Assembly: GCF_013035425.1 (NCBI RefSeq)
Contig: NZ_WQHX01000004.1
Span: 337,349 to 401,348, forward strand
DNA: 64,000 nt
DNA from: Ruegeria arenilitoris
GTDB lineage: Bacteria > Pseudomonadota > Alphaproteobacteria > Rhodobacterales > Rhodobacteraceae
Reading direction: 5' to 3'
Shown: positions 1 through 9,845 of the stretch, in pieces
Position numbering within the stretch: the stretch's first letter is position 1
How the letters are laid out: every line of letters starts with the position of its first letter
Translations under genes and position numbers: made by a program
The notes under the pieces: model-generated
Told to the model about the DNA's origin: nothing
Databases searched by the model: none
The model's input: the letters and a program-made list of their open reading frames with translations, nothing else

Positions 1-1395
1 TTGCTGCGCCAGGTTCGCATTCCTGAACCAGAGCGTCGGCTCAAACAATATCCCCATGAGTTATCAGGCGGAATGCGCCAGCGCGTCGTAATTGCCATGG
101 CCATGGCATGTGAGCCGCGCCTTCTGATCGCAGACGAGCCGACTACGGCCTTGGATGTAACCATTCAGGCTGAGATTCTTGCGCTGATGGACAGGTTGAA
201 GCGCGAAACCGGCACTGCAGTAATGTTTATTACCCACGACATGGCCGTTGTTGCCCAGATGGCGGACCGGGTCGTCGTTATGTTCCGCGGCAACAAAGTT
301 GAAGAAGGACCGGTAAAAGAAATCTTCGAAAACCCGCAGCATGATTACACCAAAGCTTTGTTGGCCGCCGTGCCCAAGCTTGGCGAAATGCAAGGCAAAG
401 CTGCGCCGGAACCGATGAAACTTCTTGGCGTCGAGGGGCAGAAAATCGCTCCAATACCCGGCACTGAGGATGTCTTGCTGACAGTTAGAAATCTAACAAC
501 GCGCTTTCCAGTCAAAGGTGGTCTTTTACGACGCACGATTTCGAACGTGCATGCGGTCGAGGACGTGTCATTTACTCTTAACAGGGGACAAACACTTAGC
601 CTAGTTGGAGAGTCCGGTTGCGGCAAATCTTCGGCTGGCCGGTCGATCCTGCGATTGGTTGAACCGATGTCAGGCGAGGTCGAATTGGACGGTGTCGACA
701 TCATGAAGTTGGATCATAGAGGTCTGCGCAAGGCACGTCTGGACATGCAGATGATATTCCAGGATCCATTTGCGTCACTGAACCCGCAGATGCAGTTGGT
801 CGACCAAGTTGCCGAGCCTATGCGCAACTATGGTGTTGCATCTGGGTCTGAATTACAGGATCGGGTTGCCGAATTATTCGACAAAGTACAACTGCCGCGC
901 AGTTTTATGCGCCGTTTTCCGCACGAGATGTCAGGCGGTCAGCGACAGCGTATCGCCATTGCCCGCGCTTTAGCCCTTAATCCCAAGTTGATTGTAGCGG
1001 ATGAGGCTGTGTCCGCGTTGGATGTATCGGTTCAGGCTCAGGTGTTGAACCTGATGATGGAGCTACAATCCGAACTTGGCCTCAGCTATCTGTTCATCAG
1101 CCATGATATGGCTGTGGTTGAACGGGTCAGCCATCAGGTCGGTGTCATGTATCTTGGCAGGATCGTAGAGCTAGGGCCTCGTGCGCGTGTCTTCGAAAAT
1201 CCGCAGCACGCCTATACTCAGGCGCTGATGAAAGCCGTTCCTATCGCCGATCCGAACAAGCGCAAATCTGAGAAAGATTTGAACTTTAAGCCAATACCGT
1301 CGCCAATACACCCCATCGGTCACACGCCCGAGCCGTCGAAATATCGCGAGGTTGAACCTGGACACTTTGTGCTGGAAACCGATAGCGGTTACTAG
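1..1395 (+). CDS. Dipeptide/oligopeptide-type ABC transporter, tandem ATPase subunit (5' end outside window)
   Basis: Cytoplasmic ATPase of an importer with two ABC domains in one chain, like GsiA or YejF. The window starts inside the first domain, so its Walker A is missing. Visible are the first signature LSGGM (residues about 21-25) and Walker B LLIADEP (41-47), then a complete second domain with Walker [10 protein letters not shown] (203-211), signature MSGGQ (310-314) and Walker B LIVADEA (330-336). Each half ends in the oligopeptide-transporter C-terminal extension ([16 protein letters not shown]). The second Walker B has Ala where Pro is usual (DEA instead of DEP) but keeps the catalytic Glu. 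The TTG at base 1 is only the window edge, not the start. The deacylase genes downstream suggest a peptide or N-acyl amino acid substrate; that is inference. Confidence 0.9.
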   Translation: MLRQVRIPEPERRLKQYPHELSGGMRQRVVIAMAMACEPRLLIADEPTTALDVTIQAEILALMDRLKRETGTAVMFITHDMAVVAQMADRVVVMFRGNKVEEGPVKEIFENPQHDYTKALLAAVPKLGEMQGKAAPEPMKLLGVEGQKIAPIPGTEDVLLTVRNLTTRFPVKGGLLRRTISNVHAVEDVSFTLNRGQTLSLVGESGCGKSSAGRSILRLVEPMSGEVELDGVDIMKLDHRGLRKARLDMQMIFQDPFASLNPQMQLVDQVAEPMRNYGVASGSELQDRVAELFDKVQLPRSFMRRFPHEMSGGQRQRIAIARALALNPKLIVADEAVSALDVSVQAQVLNLMMELQSELGLSYLFISHDMAVVERVSHQVGVMYLGRIVELGPRARVFENPQHAYTQALMKAVPIADPNKRKSEKDLNFKPIPSPIHPIGHTPEPSKYREVEPGHFVLETDSGY

Positions 1396-1401
1396 GGCAC
1401 C

Positions 1402-2211
1402 ATGAAGAAGCAAATAATTTGTATTAATTGGGGCACCAAATACGGTCCGAATTTTATCAACCGGCTGTATGGGATGGTGGCGCGCAATATAACACCTCCT
1501 TTCAGCTTTACTTGCTTCACCGATTCCCGGGAAGGAGTGCGATCCGAAGTCTTGTGCGAAGACTTACCAGAGGTTGATTACGATATGCCGGTCGGCGTCA
1601 TTGGAAAATGGCCAAAATCCCGTTTGTGGGGCAAGAACCTTGGCGCATTGAGTGGACCTGTATTGTTTCTCGACCTCGACATCGTTATTACCGGATCGTT
1701 GGACATCTTTTTCGAAATTGGCGACGAAGACGATGTTGTGATGTCCAGAAATCCGACGACTCCGTTTGAGCGTTTGGGCCAAACTTCGCTTTTTCGGTTT
1801 CCAGTTGGGAAGCTTGCGCCTATGCAGCAGGCGTTTCGAAAGGATCCTCAGAAAATCGCCGAGAAGTTTCGATTCGAGCAACGCTATGTGACGCAAAATG
1901 CGCCAGGTGGCGTCAAGTTCTTTCCACGATGGGCCGTGCAACAGTTCAGCCATGATTGCGTATGGGCCTTTCCACTGAACCTCGTGATGACTCCAAGGCG
2001 GCCGAAGAAAGCCAGGGTCGTAATCTTTGCCGGGGCCAACGATCCTGAAAACGCGATTGAGGGCCGATGGACCCGACGGCACACTGCCGGATCGATCCGC
2101 ACCTATTGGGCCGCTCGGCATGATCGAAAATCTACGGAAAGCAACAGCTTACGATATATGCGCCATTTCATCAAACCAGCGAAATGGATCGAAGAGCATT
2201 GGGTAGCTTAG
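1402..2211 (+). CDS. Glycosyltransferase-like protein (GT-A fold, DxD motif)
   Basis: A 269-residue soluble protein. Residues 88-95 read LFLDLDIV, and D91-x-D93 fits the metal and nucleotide-sugar binding DxD motif of GT8-like GT-A transferases. The preceding segment (IGKWPKSRLWGKNL) and the following one (TGSLDIFFEIG) fit the same fold. No signal peptide or membrane helix is seen. It starts 6 bases after the ABC ATPase stop and overlaps the upstream reach of argE, so it is probably cotranscribed with a transport and deacylation operon, where a sugar transferase is unexpected. Acceptor and donor sugars cannot be told from the sequence. Confidence 0.6.
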   Translation: MKKQIICINWGTKYGPNFINRLYGMVARNITPPFSFTCFTDSREGVRSEVLCEDLPEVDYDMPVGVIGKWPKSRLWGKNLGALSGPVLFLDLDIVITGSLDIFFEIGDEDDVVMSRNPTTPFERLGQTSLFRFPVGKLAPMQQAFRKDPQKIAEKFRFEQRYVTQNAPGGVKFFPRWAVQQFSHDCVWAFPLNLVMTPRRPKKARVVIFAGANDPENAIEGRWTRRHTAGSIRTYWAARHDRKSTESNSLRYMRHFIKPAKWIEEHWVA

Positions 2212-2219
2212 AAAAGAGT

Positions 2220-3389
2220 ATGAGTGCTATGAAACTATCGCCCAAAGATCTGCTGGACAGGCTTGTGTCTTTTCCAACGGTCAGCCGCGATAGCAATCTG
2301 CCTCTCGTAAACTGGGTCGCGGATTACCTGAAATCAAATGGTATCGAACCACATATCTGGCCGGATCCAGAGCAGCCGCATAAGGCTGCGATCTTTGCGC
2401 ATGTAGGCCCTGATGAAGAAGGCGCCGTGGTTTTGTCGGGGCATACTGACGTTGTTCCAATCGATGGACAGCCTTGGGATACCGATCCATTCGTGGTTAC
2501 GGAACGTGACGGTAAGTACTTTGGGCGCGGCACTTGTGACATGAAGGGGTTTGACGCACTCGCCATTTGGGCACTTGTCGAGGCGCAACATTTGGGAGTT
2601 TCGCGACCGCTCCAATTGGCGTTGAGCTTCGATGAAGAGGTCGGCTGCACGGGGGCTCCTCCGATGATTGAGGCTATGCAAAAAGTATTGCCCAAAGGTT
2701 CGGCGGTGATCGTGGGCGAGCCTTCGATGATGCAGGCCGTTACCGGCCACAAAGGTGGCTTTGGTTTCGATACGCACTTGATCGGGTACGAAGTTCACAG
2801 CTCGATCATGCATACGGGCGTAAACGCGATCATGGCAGCGGCTCCCTTGATCGATTGGGCCAACCACCGAAATTCGGAAAACATGTCCGCTCCTCCCAGC
2901 GATTTGGCTGCCGTATTCAACCCGCCTTGGACAACATGTCATGTTGGCATGATCGAGGGCGGAACTGCGCACAACATCACTGCCAAGGATTGCCGTTTCA
3001 TGATGGATTTCAGGGTGGTTCCGGGTGAAAAGGTCAGCCAGTGGAAAGACGCTTACATGGAACAGGTACGTCTCGCAGAAACTAGAATGCAAGCCGTGCA
3101 TCCTGACGCTCGGATCGAAGTTTCAAACAGTTTTTCCGTGCCTGCGCTGGTGCCCGAAGGTGGCGGCGAGGCGGAAACTTTAGTGCGTGCTTTGACTGGC
3201 GATAATGCAACCCATGTTGTCAGCTATGGAACCGAAGCAGGGCAATTTCAGGAAGCGGGGTACTCGGCAGTAATTTGCGGTCCCGGTGATATTGCACAAG
3301 CGCATCAGCCAAATGAATTCATTACGGTCGACCAATTCAACGCGGGCCACGTGTTTATGCAAAAGCTGGTGGACCGTTTGAGAATTTGA
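2220..3389 (+). CDS. argE: Acetylornithine deacetylase / M20 family deacylase (ArgE-like)
   Basis: A zinc-dependent M20 peptidase-family deacylase that removes the N-acyl group from an amino acid, classically N2-acetylornithine in arginine synthesis. Family signatures are present: the first metal-binding block LSGHTDVVPID, the second block GRGTCDMKGFDAL, the catalytic Glu region SFDEEVGCTGAPP and IVGEPS. The length of 389 residues from ATG 2220 is normal. ATG 2229 is an equally possible start, and a longer reading frame opens at 2184 inside the previous gene. No other arginine biosynthesis genes are near. The neighbours are a peptide-type transporter and three amidohydrolases, so a catabolic role on N-acyl amino acids is as likely as arginine biosynthesis. 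Confidence 0.85.
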   Translation: MSAMKLSPKDLLDRLVSFPTVSRDSNLPLVNWVADYLKSNGIEPHIWPDPEQPHKAAIFAHVGPDEEGAVVLSGHTDVVPIDGQPWDTDPFVVTERDGKYFGRGTCDMKGFDALAIWALVEAQHLGVSRPLQLALSFDEEVGCTGAPPMIEAMQKVLPKGSAVIVGEPSMMQAVTGHKGGFGFDTHLIGYEVHSSIMHTGVNAIMAAAPLIDWANHRNSENMSAPPSDLAAVFNPPWTTCHVGMIEGGTAHNITAKDCRFMMDFRVVPGEKVSQWKDAYMEQVRLAETRMQAVHPDARIEVSNSFSVPALVPEGGGEAETLVRALTGDNATHVVSYGTEAGQFQEAGYSAVICGPGDIAQAHQPNEFITVDQFNAGHVFMQKLVDRLRI

Positions 3390-3423
3390 TCCGCTTTTGG
3401 ATCGTTGTAGAGGGAGATTACAG

Positions 3424-4590
3424 ATGCCCGTAAAAAACCGGCTTGCTGAAATGCATGATCAGATAACCGAGTGGCGCCACCATCTGCATGCCCATCCCGA
3501 GCTTTCCTACGACGTTCATGAGACTGCCGCGTTTGTCGTTGAACGCCTCAAGGACTTCGGCGTGGACGATATCACTCCGGGTATCGGAAAAACTGGCGTT
3601 GTTGCGGTTATAAAGGGCCGGATGGATACAAGGGATCGCGTTATTGGGCTGCGTGCCGACATGGACGCGTTGCCGATCGAAGAGGCGACCGGGCTCGATT
3701 ATGCCTCAACCGTGCCAGGAAAGATGCACGCCTGTGGTCACGATGGCCACACGTCGATGTTGTTGGGGGCGGCCCAGTATCTTGCGGAAACACGGAATTT
3801 CGATGGTACCGTTGTGTTGATCTTTCAACCCGCTGAAGAAGGCGGCGCGGGCGGTCTTGCCATGTGCAAGGATGGTTTGATGGATCGATGGGGAATTCAA
3901 GAGGTTTATGGCATGCACAACGCGCCAGGCGTTCCGGTCGGTGAGTTTGCAATTCGGCCCGGCGCACTGATGGCGTCTTCCGACGAGTTTGACATTACGG
4001 TTACTGGTAAAGGCGGTCATGCGGCTGCGCCCCATGAGGCGATCGACACAACTCTGGTTGCATCGCATATCGTAGTGGCCCTTCAGTCAGTAGTGTCCCG
4101 CACAGTCGATCCGATCAAACGGGTTGTACTGACGGTCGGAACGTTTGAAACCGACAGCGTCGCCTCAAACATCATTGCGCATACCGTTCGACTGCAGGGC
4201 ACAGTGCGAACGTTGGACCACGAGTATCGAGCGATTGCCAAAGAGCGCGTGTTCCGAATTGCGGAAGACACTGCTTCGGCTTTCGGCGCCGCAGCTCAGG
4301 TAACGTGGACGCCGGGTTATCCGGTAACCGTGAATTCTGAGGCTGAAACGACTTACGCAGCGGAAGCAGCTATGGCAGTTGCAGGCAAAGTAAACGACAA
4401 TGCGGAGCCGATCATGCCGTCAGAAGATTTTGCCTACATGCTTGAAGAAAGGCCCGGAGCCTACATCTTTATCGGAAATGGAGACACATCAATGTGTCAC
4501 CACCCAAAATACAATTTCGACGATGGCGCTATTCCCGCCGGTTGCAGCTGGTTTGCTGAACTGGTGGAACGACGAATGCCAATCGTTTGA
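3424..4590 (+). CDS. M20D amidohydrolase (hippurate hydrolase-like), tandem copy 1
   Basis: A metal-dependent amidohydrolase of the M20D group (hippurate, N-acyl amino acid or IAA-conjugate hydrolases), cytoplasmic, 388 residues. Metal-site motifs: GLRADMDALP, ACGHDGH (C104, H106), QPAEEGG (E138, E139), GMHN, and SEDFAYML near the C-terminus with a late His (CHHPKYNF). ATG 3424 is chosen because AGGGAG (3411-3416) lies 7 bases upstream; the frame is open from 3397 but without a ribosome site there. It is the first of three adjacent paralogues and differs from copies 2 and 3 at the C-terminal metal site (MPSEDF versus MGGEDF), which could mean a different substrate preference. Confidence 0.88.
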   Translation: MPVKNRLAEMHDQITEWRHHLHAHPELSYDVHETAAFVVERLKDFGVDDITPGIGKTGVVAVIKGRMDTRDRVIGLRADMDALPIEEATGLDYASTVPGKMHACGHDGHTSMLLGAAQYLAETRNFDGTVVLIFQPAEEGGAGGLAMCKDGLMDRWGIQEVYGMHNAPGVPVGEFAIRPGALMASSDEFDITVTGKGGHAAAPHEAIDTTLVASHIVVALQSVVSRTVDPIKRVVLTVGTFETDSVASNIIAHTVRLQGTVRTLDHEYRAIAKERVFRIAEDTASAFGAAAQVTWTPGYPVTVNSEAETTYAAEAAMAVAGKVNDNAEPIMPSEDFAYMLEERPGAYIFIGNGDTSMCHHPKYNFDDGAIPAGCSWFAELVERRMPIV

Positions 4591-4609
4591 ACAACAGTTG
4601 AGGACCCAA

Positions 4610-5773
4610 ATGCCGATCAAAAACCGCCTTGCCGAAATGCATCAGGAAATCACTGGTTGGCGACAGGATTTCCACCAAAATCCTGAAATTCTTTATGAAA
4701 CTCATCGCACCAGCGCATTGGTCGCTGAGAGGCTGAAAGAGTTTGGCTGCGATGAAGTTGTGACCGGAATTGGTCGAACCGGAGTGGTAGGTGTCATCAA
4801 AGGCAAGACTGACACAAAAGGTTCTGTTATTGGGTTGCGCGCCGACATGGATGCTTTGCCGATGCAGGAACAAACTGGTTTGGAATACGCATCGAAAGTC
4901 GACGGCGCGATGCACGCCTGCGGTCACGACGGCCACACGGCAATGGTTTTGGGCGCGGCGAAATATCTGTCTGAGACGCGGAACTTCGATGGCACCGCAG
5001 TTGTTATTTTCCAACCCGCCGAAGAAGGCGGCAAAGGTGCTGAGGCTATGTGCCAAGACGGTCTGATGGACCGCTTTGGGATTCAGGAAGTTTATGCCAT
5101 GCACAACGTACCAGGGCTGCCGATGGGGCAATTCGCCATTCGATCTGGCCCATTGCTGGCTGCTGCAGATGAGTTCGAAATCAATTTGGAAGGGCAGGGC
5201 GGACATGCCGCAGAACCGAATGAAACCATTGATACGACGGTTATGCTCTCCCAACTGATTGTAGCGTTGCAGACTATTGTGTCGCGAAACGTGGATCCGA
5301 CGTTACAGGCAGTTGTGTCGGTGACATCGGTCGAAACGTCCTCAAATGCATTCAATGTCATACCCCAATCTGCGCGTGTGGGGGGGACTGTTAGAACGCA
5401 TTCCAATGAAATGCGCGATCTGATCGAGAAACGTCTAGGCGAGGCCGCTCAATCCGTCGCCGAGACATTTGGGGGATCCGCCAAAGTGACCTACACACAC
5501 GGTGTTCCAGTCACAATAAATGCGGAAGAACAGACAGGTTATGCTGCTCAGGCCGCGATCTCGGTTGGTGGCAGCTGTGGTGAGGCACCGATGGTCATGG
5601 GCGGCGAGGATTTTTCTTTCATGCTCGAGGAGAGGCCCGGAGCTTTTATCGTTCTGGGCAATGGCGATAGCGCCGGATTGCACCACCCCGAATACAACTT
5701 TAACGACGAGATCATCCCGATAGGATGCTCTTGGTTTGCTGAAATGGTCGAACGCCGCATGCCGGCCGCTTGA
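4610..5773 (+). CDS. M20D amidohydrolase (hippurate hydrolase-like), tandem copy 2
   Basis: Second of three tandem M20D amidohydrolases, 387 residues, starting MPIKNRLAEMH in line with copies 1 and 3. Motifs GLRADMDALP, ACGHDGH, QPAEEGG, HNVPG, GQGGHAAEPNE and GGEDFSFMLEERPG are intact. The frame is open from 4400 through copy 1, but homology starts at ATG 4610. AGGA (4601-4604) is a weak ribosome site and only 19 bases separate the two genes. It resembles copy 3 more than copy 1 (shared TSALVAERLKEFGCDEVVTGIGRTGVVGVIKGK-type stretch, with a few substitutions), so the 2/3 duplication looks more recent. Confidence 0.88.
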   Translation: MPIKNRLAEMHQEITGWRQDFHQNPEILYETHRTSALVAERLKEFGCDEVVTGIGRTGVVGVIKGKTDTKGSVIGLRADMDALPMQEQTGLEYASKVDGAMHACGHDGHTAMVLGAAKYLSETRNFDGTAVVIFQPAEEGGKGAEAMCQDGLMDRFGIQEVYAMHNVPGLPMGQFAIRSGPLLAAADEFEINLEGQGGHAAEPNETIDTTVMLSQLIVALQTIVSRNVDPTLQAVVSVTSVETSSNAFNVIPQSARVGGTVRTHSNEMRDLIEKRLGEAAQSVAETFGGSAKVTYTHGVPVTINAEEQTGYAAQAAISVGGSCGEAPMVMGGEDFSFMLEERPGAFIVLGNGDSAGLHHPEYNFNDEIIPIGCSWFAEMVERRMPAA

Positions 5774-5793
5774 AAAATCGCAGGAGAAAAAAA

Positions 5794-6957
5794 ATGCCAG
5801 TCAAGAACCGTTTTGCTGAACTGCAAGATGAAATTACCGCGTGGCGACGCGATATTCATGAAAATCCGGAAATTTTGTTCGAAACGCACCGTACCAGCGC
5901 GCTGGTCGCCGATAAGTTGAAAGATTTCGGATGCGATGAAGTTGTGACCGGTATCGGCCGAACAGGTGTTGTAGGGGTCATCAAAGGCAAAGCAGACACT
6001 AAAGGCAAAGTCATTGGACTGCGCGCTGACATGGACGCGCTGCCGATCCACGAAGCGACTGGTCTGGACTATGCTTCAAAAACTGATGGGGCAATGCATG
6101 CCTGCGGCCACGATGGACACACGGCCATGTTGTTGGGGGCTGCGAAATACCTTTCTGAAACTCGTAACTTTGACGGTACGGTTGTGGTCATCTTCCAACC
6201 CGCCGAAGAAGGCGGCGGAGGCGGCCGAGAGATGTGTGAAGACGGAATGATGGACCGTTGGAACATTCAAGAGGTCTATGGCATGCACAACTGGCCAGGC
6301 AAACCAACTGGCAGTTTTTCGATCAGGCCCGGATCATTCTTTGCTGCGACCGATCAGTTTGACATCACTTTTGAGGGTCGCGGCGGCCACGCGGCCAAAC
6401 CGCAAGAGACGATAGACACCACTGTGATGACTGCACAGGCTGTGCTTGCTCTGCAGACAATAGCATCGCGAAATGCCGATCCGATTGATCAGGTTGTGGT
6501 GTCGGTAACCTCTTTTGAAACCTCGTCCAAAGCGTTCAACGTGATCCCGCAGACGGTTCAGATCAAAGGAACCGTACGCACCATGAGCAAAGAAATGCGA
6601 GACCTGGCGGAGCAGCGTATCAACGAAATCTGCAATGGCGTTGCTGCGACTTTCGGCGGCAAGGCCAACGTTACCTACATTCGCGGTTACCCCGTTATGG
6701 TGAACAGTGACGAGCAAACAGAATTCGCTGCTGAGGTGGCTCGCTCGGTTTCGGGCGCTTGCGAAGAAGCACCGCTTGTTATGGGTGGCGAAGATTTTGC
6801 CTTTATGCTCGAAGAGCGACCGGGCGCCTATATCCTGGTTGGAAATGGCGACACGGCGATGGTGCACCATCCGGAGTATAATTTTAACGACGATGCCATA
6901 CCTGCAGGATGCAGTTGGTGGGCCGAGATTGTTGAACAGAGGATGCCTGCAGCTTAA
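5794..6957 (+). CDS. M20D amidohydrolase (hippurate hydrolase-like), tandem copy 3
   Basis: Third tandem M20D amidohydrolase, 387 residues, last gene of the operon. AGGAG (5782-5786) lies 7 bases before ATG 5794; an upstream in-frame ATG at 5770 overlaps the stop of copy 2 and is less likely. Metal and catalytic motifs are intact: ACGHDGH, QPAEEGG, GMHNWPG, GGHAAKPQE, MGGEDFAFML. The loop after GMHN (WPGKPTGSFSIRPGSFF) differs from the other copies and may shape substrate choice. It ends 19 bases from the convergent waaA stop. Confidence 0.88.
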   Translation: MPVKNRFAELQDEITAWRRDIHENPEILFETHRTSALVADKLKDFGCDEVVTGIGRTGVVGVIKGKADTKGKVIGLRADMDALPIHEATGLDYASKTDGAMHACGHDGHTAMLLGAAKYLSETRNFDGTVVVIFQPAEEGGGGGREMCEDGMMDRWNIQEVYGMHNWPGKPTGSFSIRPGSFFAATDQFDITFEGRGGHAAKPQETIDTTVMTAQAVLALQTIASRNADPIDQVVVSVTSFETSSKAFNVIPQTVQIKGTVRTMSKEMRDLAEQRINEICNGVAATFGGKANVTYIRGYPVMVNSDEQTEFAAEVARSVSGACEEAPLVMGGEDFAFMLEERPGAYILVGNGDTAMVHHPEYNFNDDAIPAGCSWWAEIVEQRMPAA

Positions 6958-6976
6958 GATATCTGGAGCGCGGGGT

Positions 6977-8329
6977 TCAGTCCCCACGCTTCCCAGAAAA
7001 CTCTGAATTAGAAACGACGGCCGGTCCAGAGCTTTCGAGGTTTAGGGCTTTGCAAAGACTGTCCAAAATCGAATTTAACTGCGATTTCTGAGTATTTACG
7101 CAAGACTGGGCAGCTGCTTGCGCATCCGCCAGTGCAGACGGGTCACCCAGCCATTTTGCTACTGCATGTGACAGATCGAGGCTTGTCTTAACTTCCACAG
7201 CGCCACCAAATGAAATAAGCGGCGCAAATGTTTCTGCGAAATTGAAAAAACCCGGCCCGGTAATTATTGCTGCCCCGGCTTGTGCCGGTTCAAATGGGTT
7301 ATGACCACCTATTTCTTTCAATGAGCCACCAAGAAACACAATCGGACATAGGGCGTACCATGTTCCGGTTTCCCCTAAAGTATCTGCAACATACACTTGG
7401 GTATCCGTGCTGATGGCTTCTTTTGCAGTACGCAGCGTATAGGAAAACCCCAATTTCCTGATCAACTCGGAAATTTCATCGCGTCGCTCAGGGTGACGTG
7501 GGATCAGCAGTAAAAGCAAATCCGGCCAGCGTTTCAAAAGCTCTTTGTGTGCGTCCAGAACATATTCCTCTTCACCGGCATGGGTCGAACTTGCGATCCA
7601 CACCGGGCGATCTGAAATCTGTCTTCGAATGTCGGTGAGACTCGCCTGATCCACAGGCAATGGATCAGAAAATGATTTCAGGTTTGTACCAGACTGCACG
7701 CGGTCCGCAGCGGCCCCCATAGAAATCAAATTTGCTGCAGTATTGCTATTCTGCGTCAGAAACAGTCGAAATTGGGCCAATATGAAACTTGAGGTCTGGG
7801 GGTGTTTTTTCCAGCCATTTACCGATTTCTTTGACATGCGCGCATTCAAAAGGGCCAGGGCAACGCTCCGCTTTGAACTTTCGACGATAAGGCGTGGCCA
7901 GATTTCGCTTTCTACAAAAATCCCGGCATCCGGTCTCCAATGGTTCAGAAATCGCCGAACGGAGTCGGCGGAGTCCAGCGGAGGATATTGGTGGCGAGTA
8001 CGCGGCGGCATTCTTTTTTCAATCAGCAATGCAGAGGTCGGTGTGCCAGACGTGATCAGAAACTCAGCGTCAGGCAATCGCTCTCCCATTTTTGTTATCA
8101 AACTGAGAACGGAAAGACTTTCCCCCACGCTCGCGGCGTGAAACCAGATCAAGCGTCCGTTAGGCCGCGGTAAGCTGGCGTGACCCAGTCGCTCTCTTTG
8201 TCTTTCAGCTGGTACCTTTGCAGCTTCCAGCTTTTTGCGGACAACTCGCCATGCAAACGGGGCAATGATCGAAGTAACCCCGCAATACAAGTGATAGAGC
8301 AGCGTAGGCTGGCTGTGTTGGACCGGCAT
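6977..8329 (-). CDS. waaA: 3-deoxy-D-manno-octulosonic acid (Kdo) transferase
   Basis: Transfers Kdo from CMP-Kdo to lipid A precursor (GT30 family) at the inner face of the cytoplasmic membrane, building the LPS inner core. The 450-residue protein has the usual N-terminal hydrophobic anchor region (TLLYHLYCGVTSIIAPF), the motif LIWFHAASVGES with the catalytic Glu, and the C-terminal block VFLGGSLKEIGGHNPFEPA for CMP-sugar binding. The start is ATG at 8329, one base away from the moaA stop. Pairing with moaA is positional rather than functional. Confidence 0.92.
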   Translation of the reverse strand: MPVQHSQPTLLYHLYCGVTSIIAPFAWRVVRKKLEAAKVPAERQRERLGHASLPRPNGRLIWFHAASVGESLSVLSLITKMGERLPDAEFLITSGTPTSALLIEKRMPPRTRHQYPPLDSADSVRRFLNHWRPDAGIFVESEIWPRLIVESSKRSVALALLNARMSKKSVNGWKKHPQTSSFILAQFRLFLTQNSNTAANLISMGAAADRVQSGTNLKSFSDPLPVDQASLTDIRRQISDRPVWIASSTHAGEEEYVLDAHKELLKRWPDLLLLLIPRHPERRDEISELIRKLGFSYTLRTAKEAISTDTQVYVADTLGETGTWYALCPIVFLGGSLKEIGGHNPFEPAQAGAAIITGPGFFNFAETFAPLISFGGAVEVKTSLDLSHAVAKWLGDPSALADAQAAAQSCVNTQKSQLNSILDSLCKALNLESSGPAVVSNSEFSGKRGD

Positions 8330-8330
8330 T

Positions 8331-9338
8331 TTAGCCGCCTGTGTGGCTCATGTGTCGGCTCATCTGACCGTCGACAGCCTGACGGGAGTAATCAAAGTCG
8401 TGGCCTTTGGGCTTTAGGTCGATTGCCGCACGGATCGCCGCTTCAAGCGGTCGTTCGGAATCTGGGTTGTCGCGCAGGACACCGCGCAGATCCGCCATAT
8501 CTTCCTGTCCGAGGCACATGTAAAGCTGGCCTGTGCACGTTAGGCGTACTCGGTTGCAGCTTTCGCAGAAGTTATGAGAAAGCGGAGTAATAAAGCCAAT
8601 TTTCTGACCGGTTTCTTCGAGCCGGACATAGCGGGCGGGTCCACCAGTCCTTTCAGCCAGATCAGTGACTGTGTAATGGTTTTCGTATTCCCGACGAACA
8701 TCTTTCAAAGACCAGTATTGATCCAGGCGATCTTCATTACCGATATCTCCCATCGGCATGACTTCGATCCAGGTCAGGTCCATGCCGCGTTGGGCACACC
8801 ATTTTGTGATCGAAGGCAGTTCCTCTTCGTTGAACCCTTTGAGAGCCACGGCGTTAATCTTTATCCGTAAGCCAGCCTTCTGAGCGGCATCAATACCGTT
8901 CAAGACTTGCTTAAGGCGACCCCACCGGGTCACTTTGCTGAACTTGTCTTCGTCCAGCGTATCCAGCGAAATATTTACTCTGCGGACACCAGCGGCATAC
9001 AGGTCGTCAGCAAATCTATGTAGTTGGGAACCATTTGTTGTTAGAGTTAATTCCTTCAACGCACCGCTTTCCAAGTGGCGGGTCATGCTGTTGAAAAAGC
9101 TCATAATGTTCCGGCGCACCAAAGGTTCGCCACCGGTGATCCGCAGTTTTTCCACGCCCATGCTGACGAACGTAGAGCACATGCGGTCCAGTTCCTCTAG
9201 CGTCAGTAAGTCTTTCTTAGGCAGAAAGGTCATATTTTCCGCCATGCAATAGACACAGCGGAAGTCGCAGCGGTCCGTAACAGAAACGCGGAGATAAGTG
9301 ATGGCGCGGGCAAACGGGTCGATGAGCGGAGCAGTCAT
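8331..9338 (-). CDS. moaA: GTP 3',8-cyclase MoaA (molybdenum cofactor biosynthesis)
   Basis: A radical SAM enzyme that rearranges GTP in the first step of molybdopterin synthesis. Visible are the N-terminal SAM cluster motif CDFRCVYC, the SAM contact block [11 protein letters not shown], and a C-terminal second cluster region [18 protein letters not shown]. The protein ends in GG (MSHTGG), as MoaA requires for activity. ATG 9338 (MTAPLIDPF) is chosen, giving 335 residues; the frame is open to a TTG at 9359, which adds seven unconserved residues. No other mo genes lie nearby. Confidence 0.94.
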   Translation of the reverse strand: MTAPLIDPFARAITYLRVSVTDRCDFRCVYCMAENMTFLPKKDLLTLEELDRMCSTFVSMGVEKLRITGGEPLVRRNIMSFFNSMTRHLESGALKELTLTTNGSQLHRFADDLYAAGVRRVNISLDTLDEDKFSKVTRWGRLKQVLNGIDAAQKAGLRIKINAVALKGFNEEELPSITKWCAQRGMDLTWIEVMPMGDIGNEDRLDQYWSLKDVRREYENHYTVTDLAERTGGPARYVRLEETGQKIGFITPLSHNFCESCNRVRLTCTGQLYMCLGQEDMADLRGVLRDNPDSERPLEAAIRAAIDLKPKGHDFDYSRQAVDGQMSRHMSHTGG

Positions 9339-9428
9339 AGGCCATAGGTAAAGCGGCAATTGCTTACCGGCAAGGGCGAACTGCGCTTTAGGCTGGAACA
9401 GATTGGCGAGGGCGGATAAGTTTCCAGC

Positions 9429-9845
9429 ATGAGATATACGCTGTTGATAGCATGTATTCTGGTCAGTGGGTGCGATGCTGTGAGGTCCACATCCGATCGA
9501 ATTTTTGGTGGCTCAAGCCCTGAGCCCGAGCTTCAACCTGCTACAGTTGAAGCCGTGGCCGAAACACCGCCTCCGGCCACTGCCAATGCGGGTTGGAATG
9601 GACCCAGAAAGACTGTTGCGGGTCTTGGCGATCCGAATACCCCTGGTCGGTGGCTGGAAACGCCGTTGGTCGAAGTGGAAATGACAGGCCGGGTGGTCGT
9701 TCCAAGGACCGGAGCACAGGCTTACATTACACTGGTTCCGGTGTCTGCTTCTGGGGGGGGCGGTAGCCGACTATCCTTGGACGCGATGCGGGCGTTACTT
9801 GTGCCCTATGACGAATTGGTTGAATTGGAAGTATATTCCAACTAG
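9429..9845 (+). CDS. Hypothetical lipoprotein
   Basis: A 138-residue predicted lipoprotein with a short signal peptide and lipobox ILVSGC (Cys at residue 15). A Pro/Glu/Ala-rich linker (about 28-53) follows, then a small beta-rich C-terminal domain ([20 protein letters not shown]). No known catalytic motif is recognised. It is the only + strand gene in a minus-strand block, and its stop overlaps the stop of the convergent AlkD-like gene by 4 bases. Confidence 0.6.
   Translation: MRYTLLIACILVSGCDAVRSTSDRIFGGSSPEPELQPATVEAVAETPPPATANAGWNGPRKTVAGLGDPNTPGRWLETPLVEVEMTGRVVVPRTGAQAYITLVPVSASGGGGSRLSLDAMRALLVPYDELVELEVYSN

Noticed and set aside
1564..2121. 185-codon minus-strand frame across the glycosyltransferase-like gene
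   Set aside because: Antisense shadow without ribosome site or protein-like composition.
1..6957. Toxin, phage-defence or CRISPR system
   Set aside because: Looked for repeats, nucleases, reverse transcriptases and toxin-antitoxin pairs over the whole window; none was recognised apart from the recombinase fragment at the far end.
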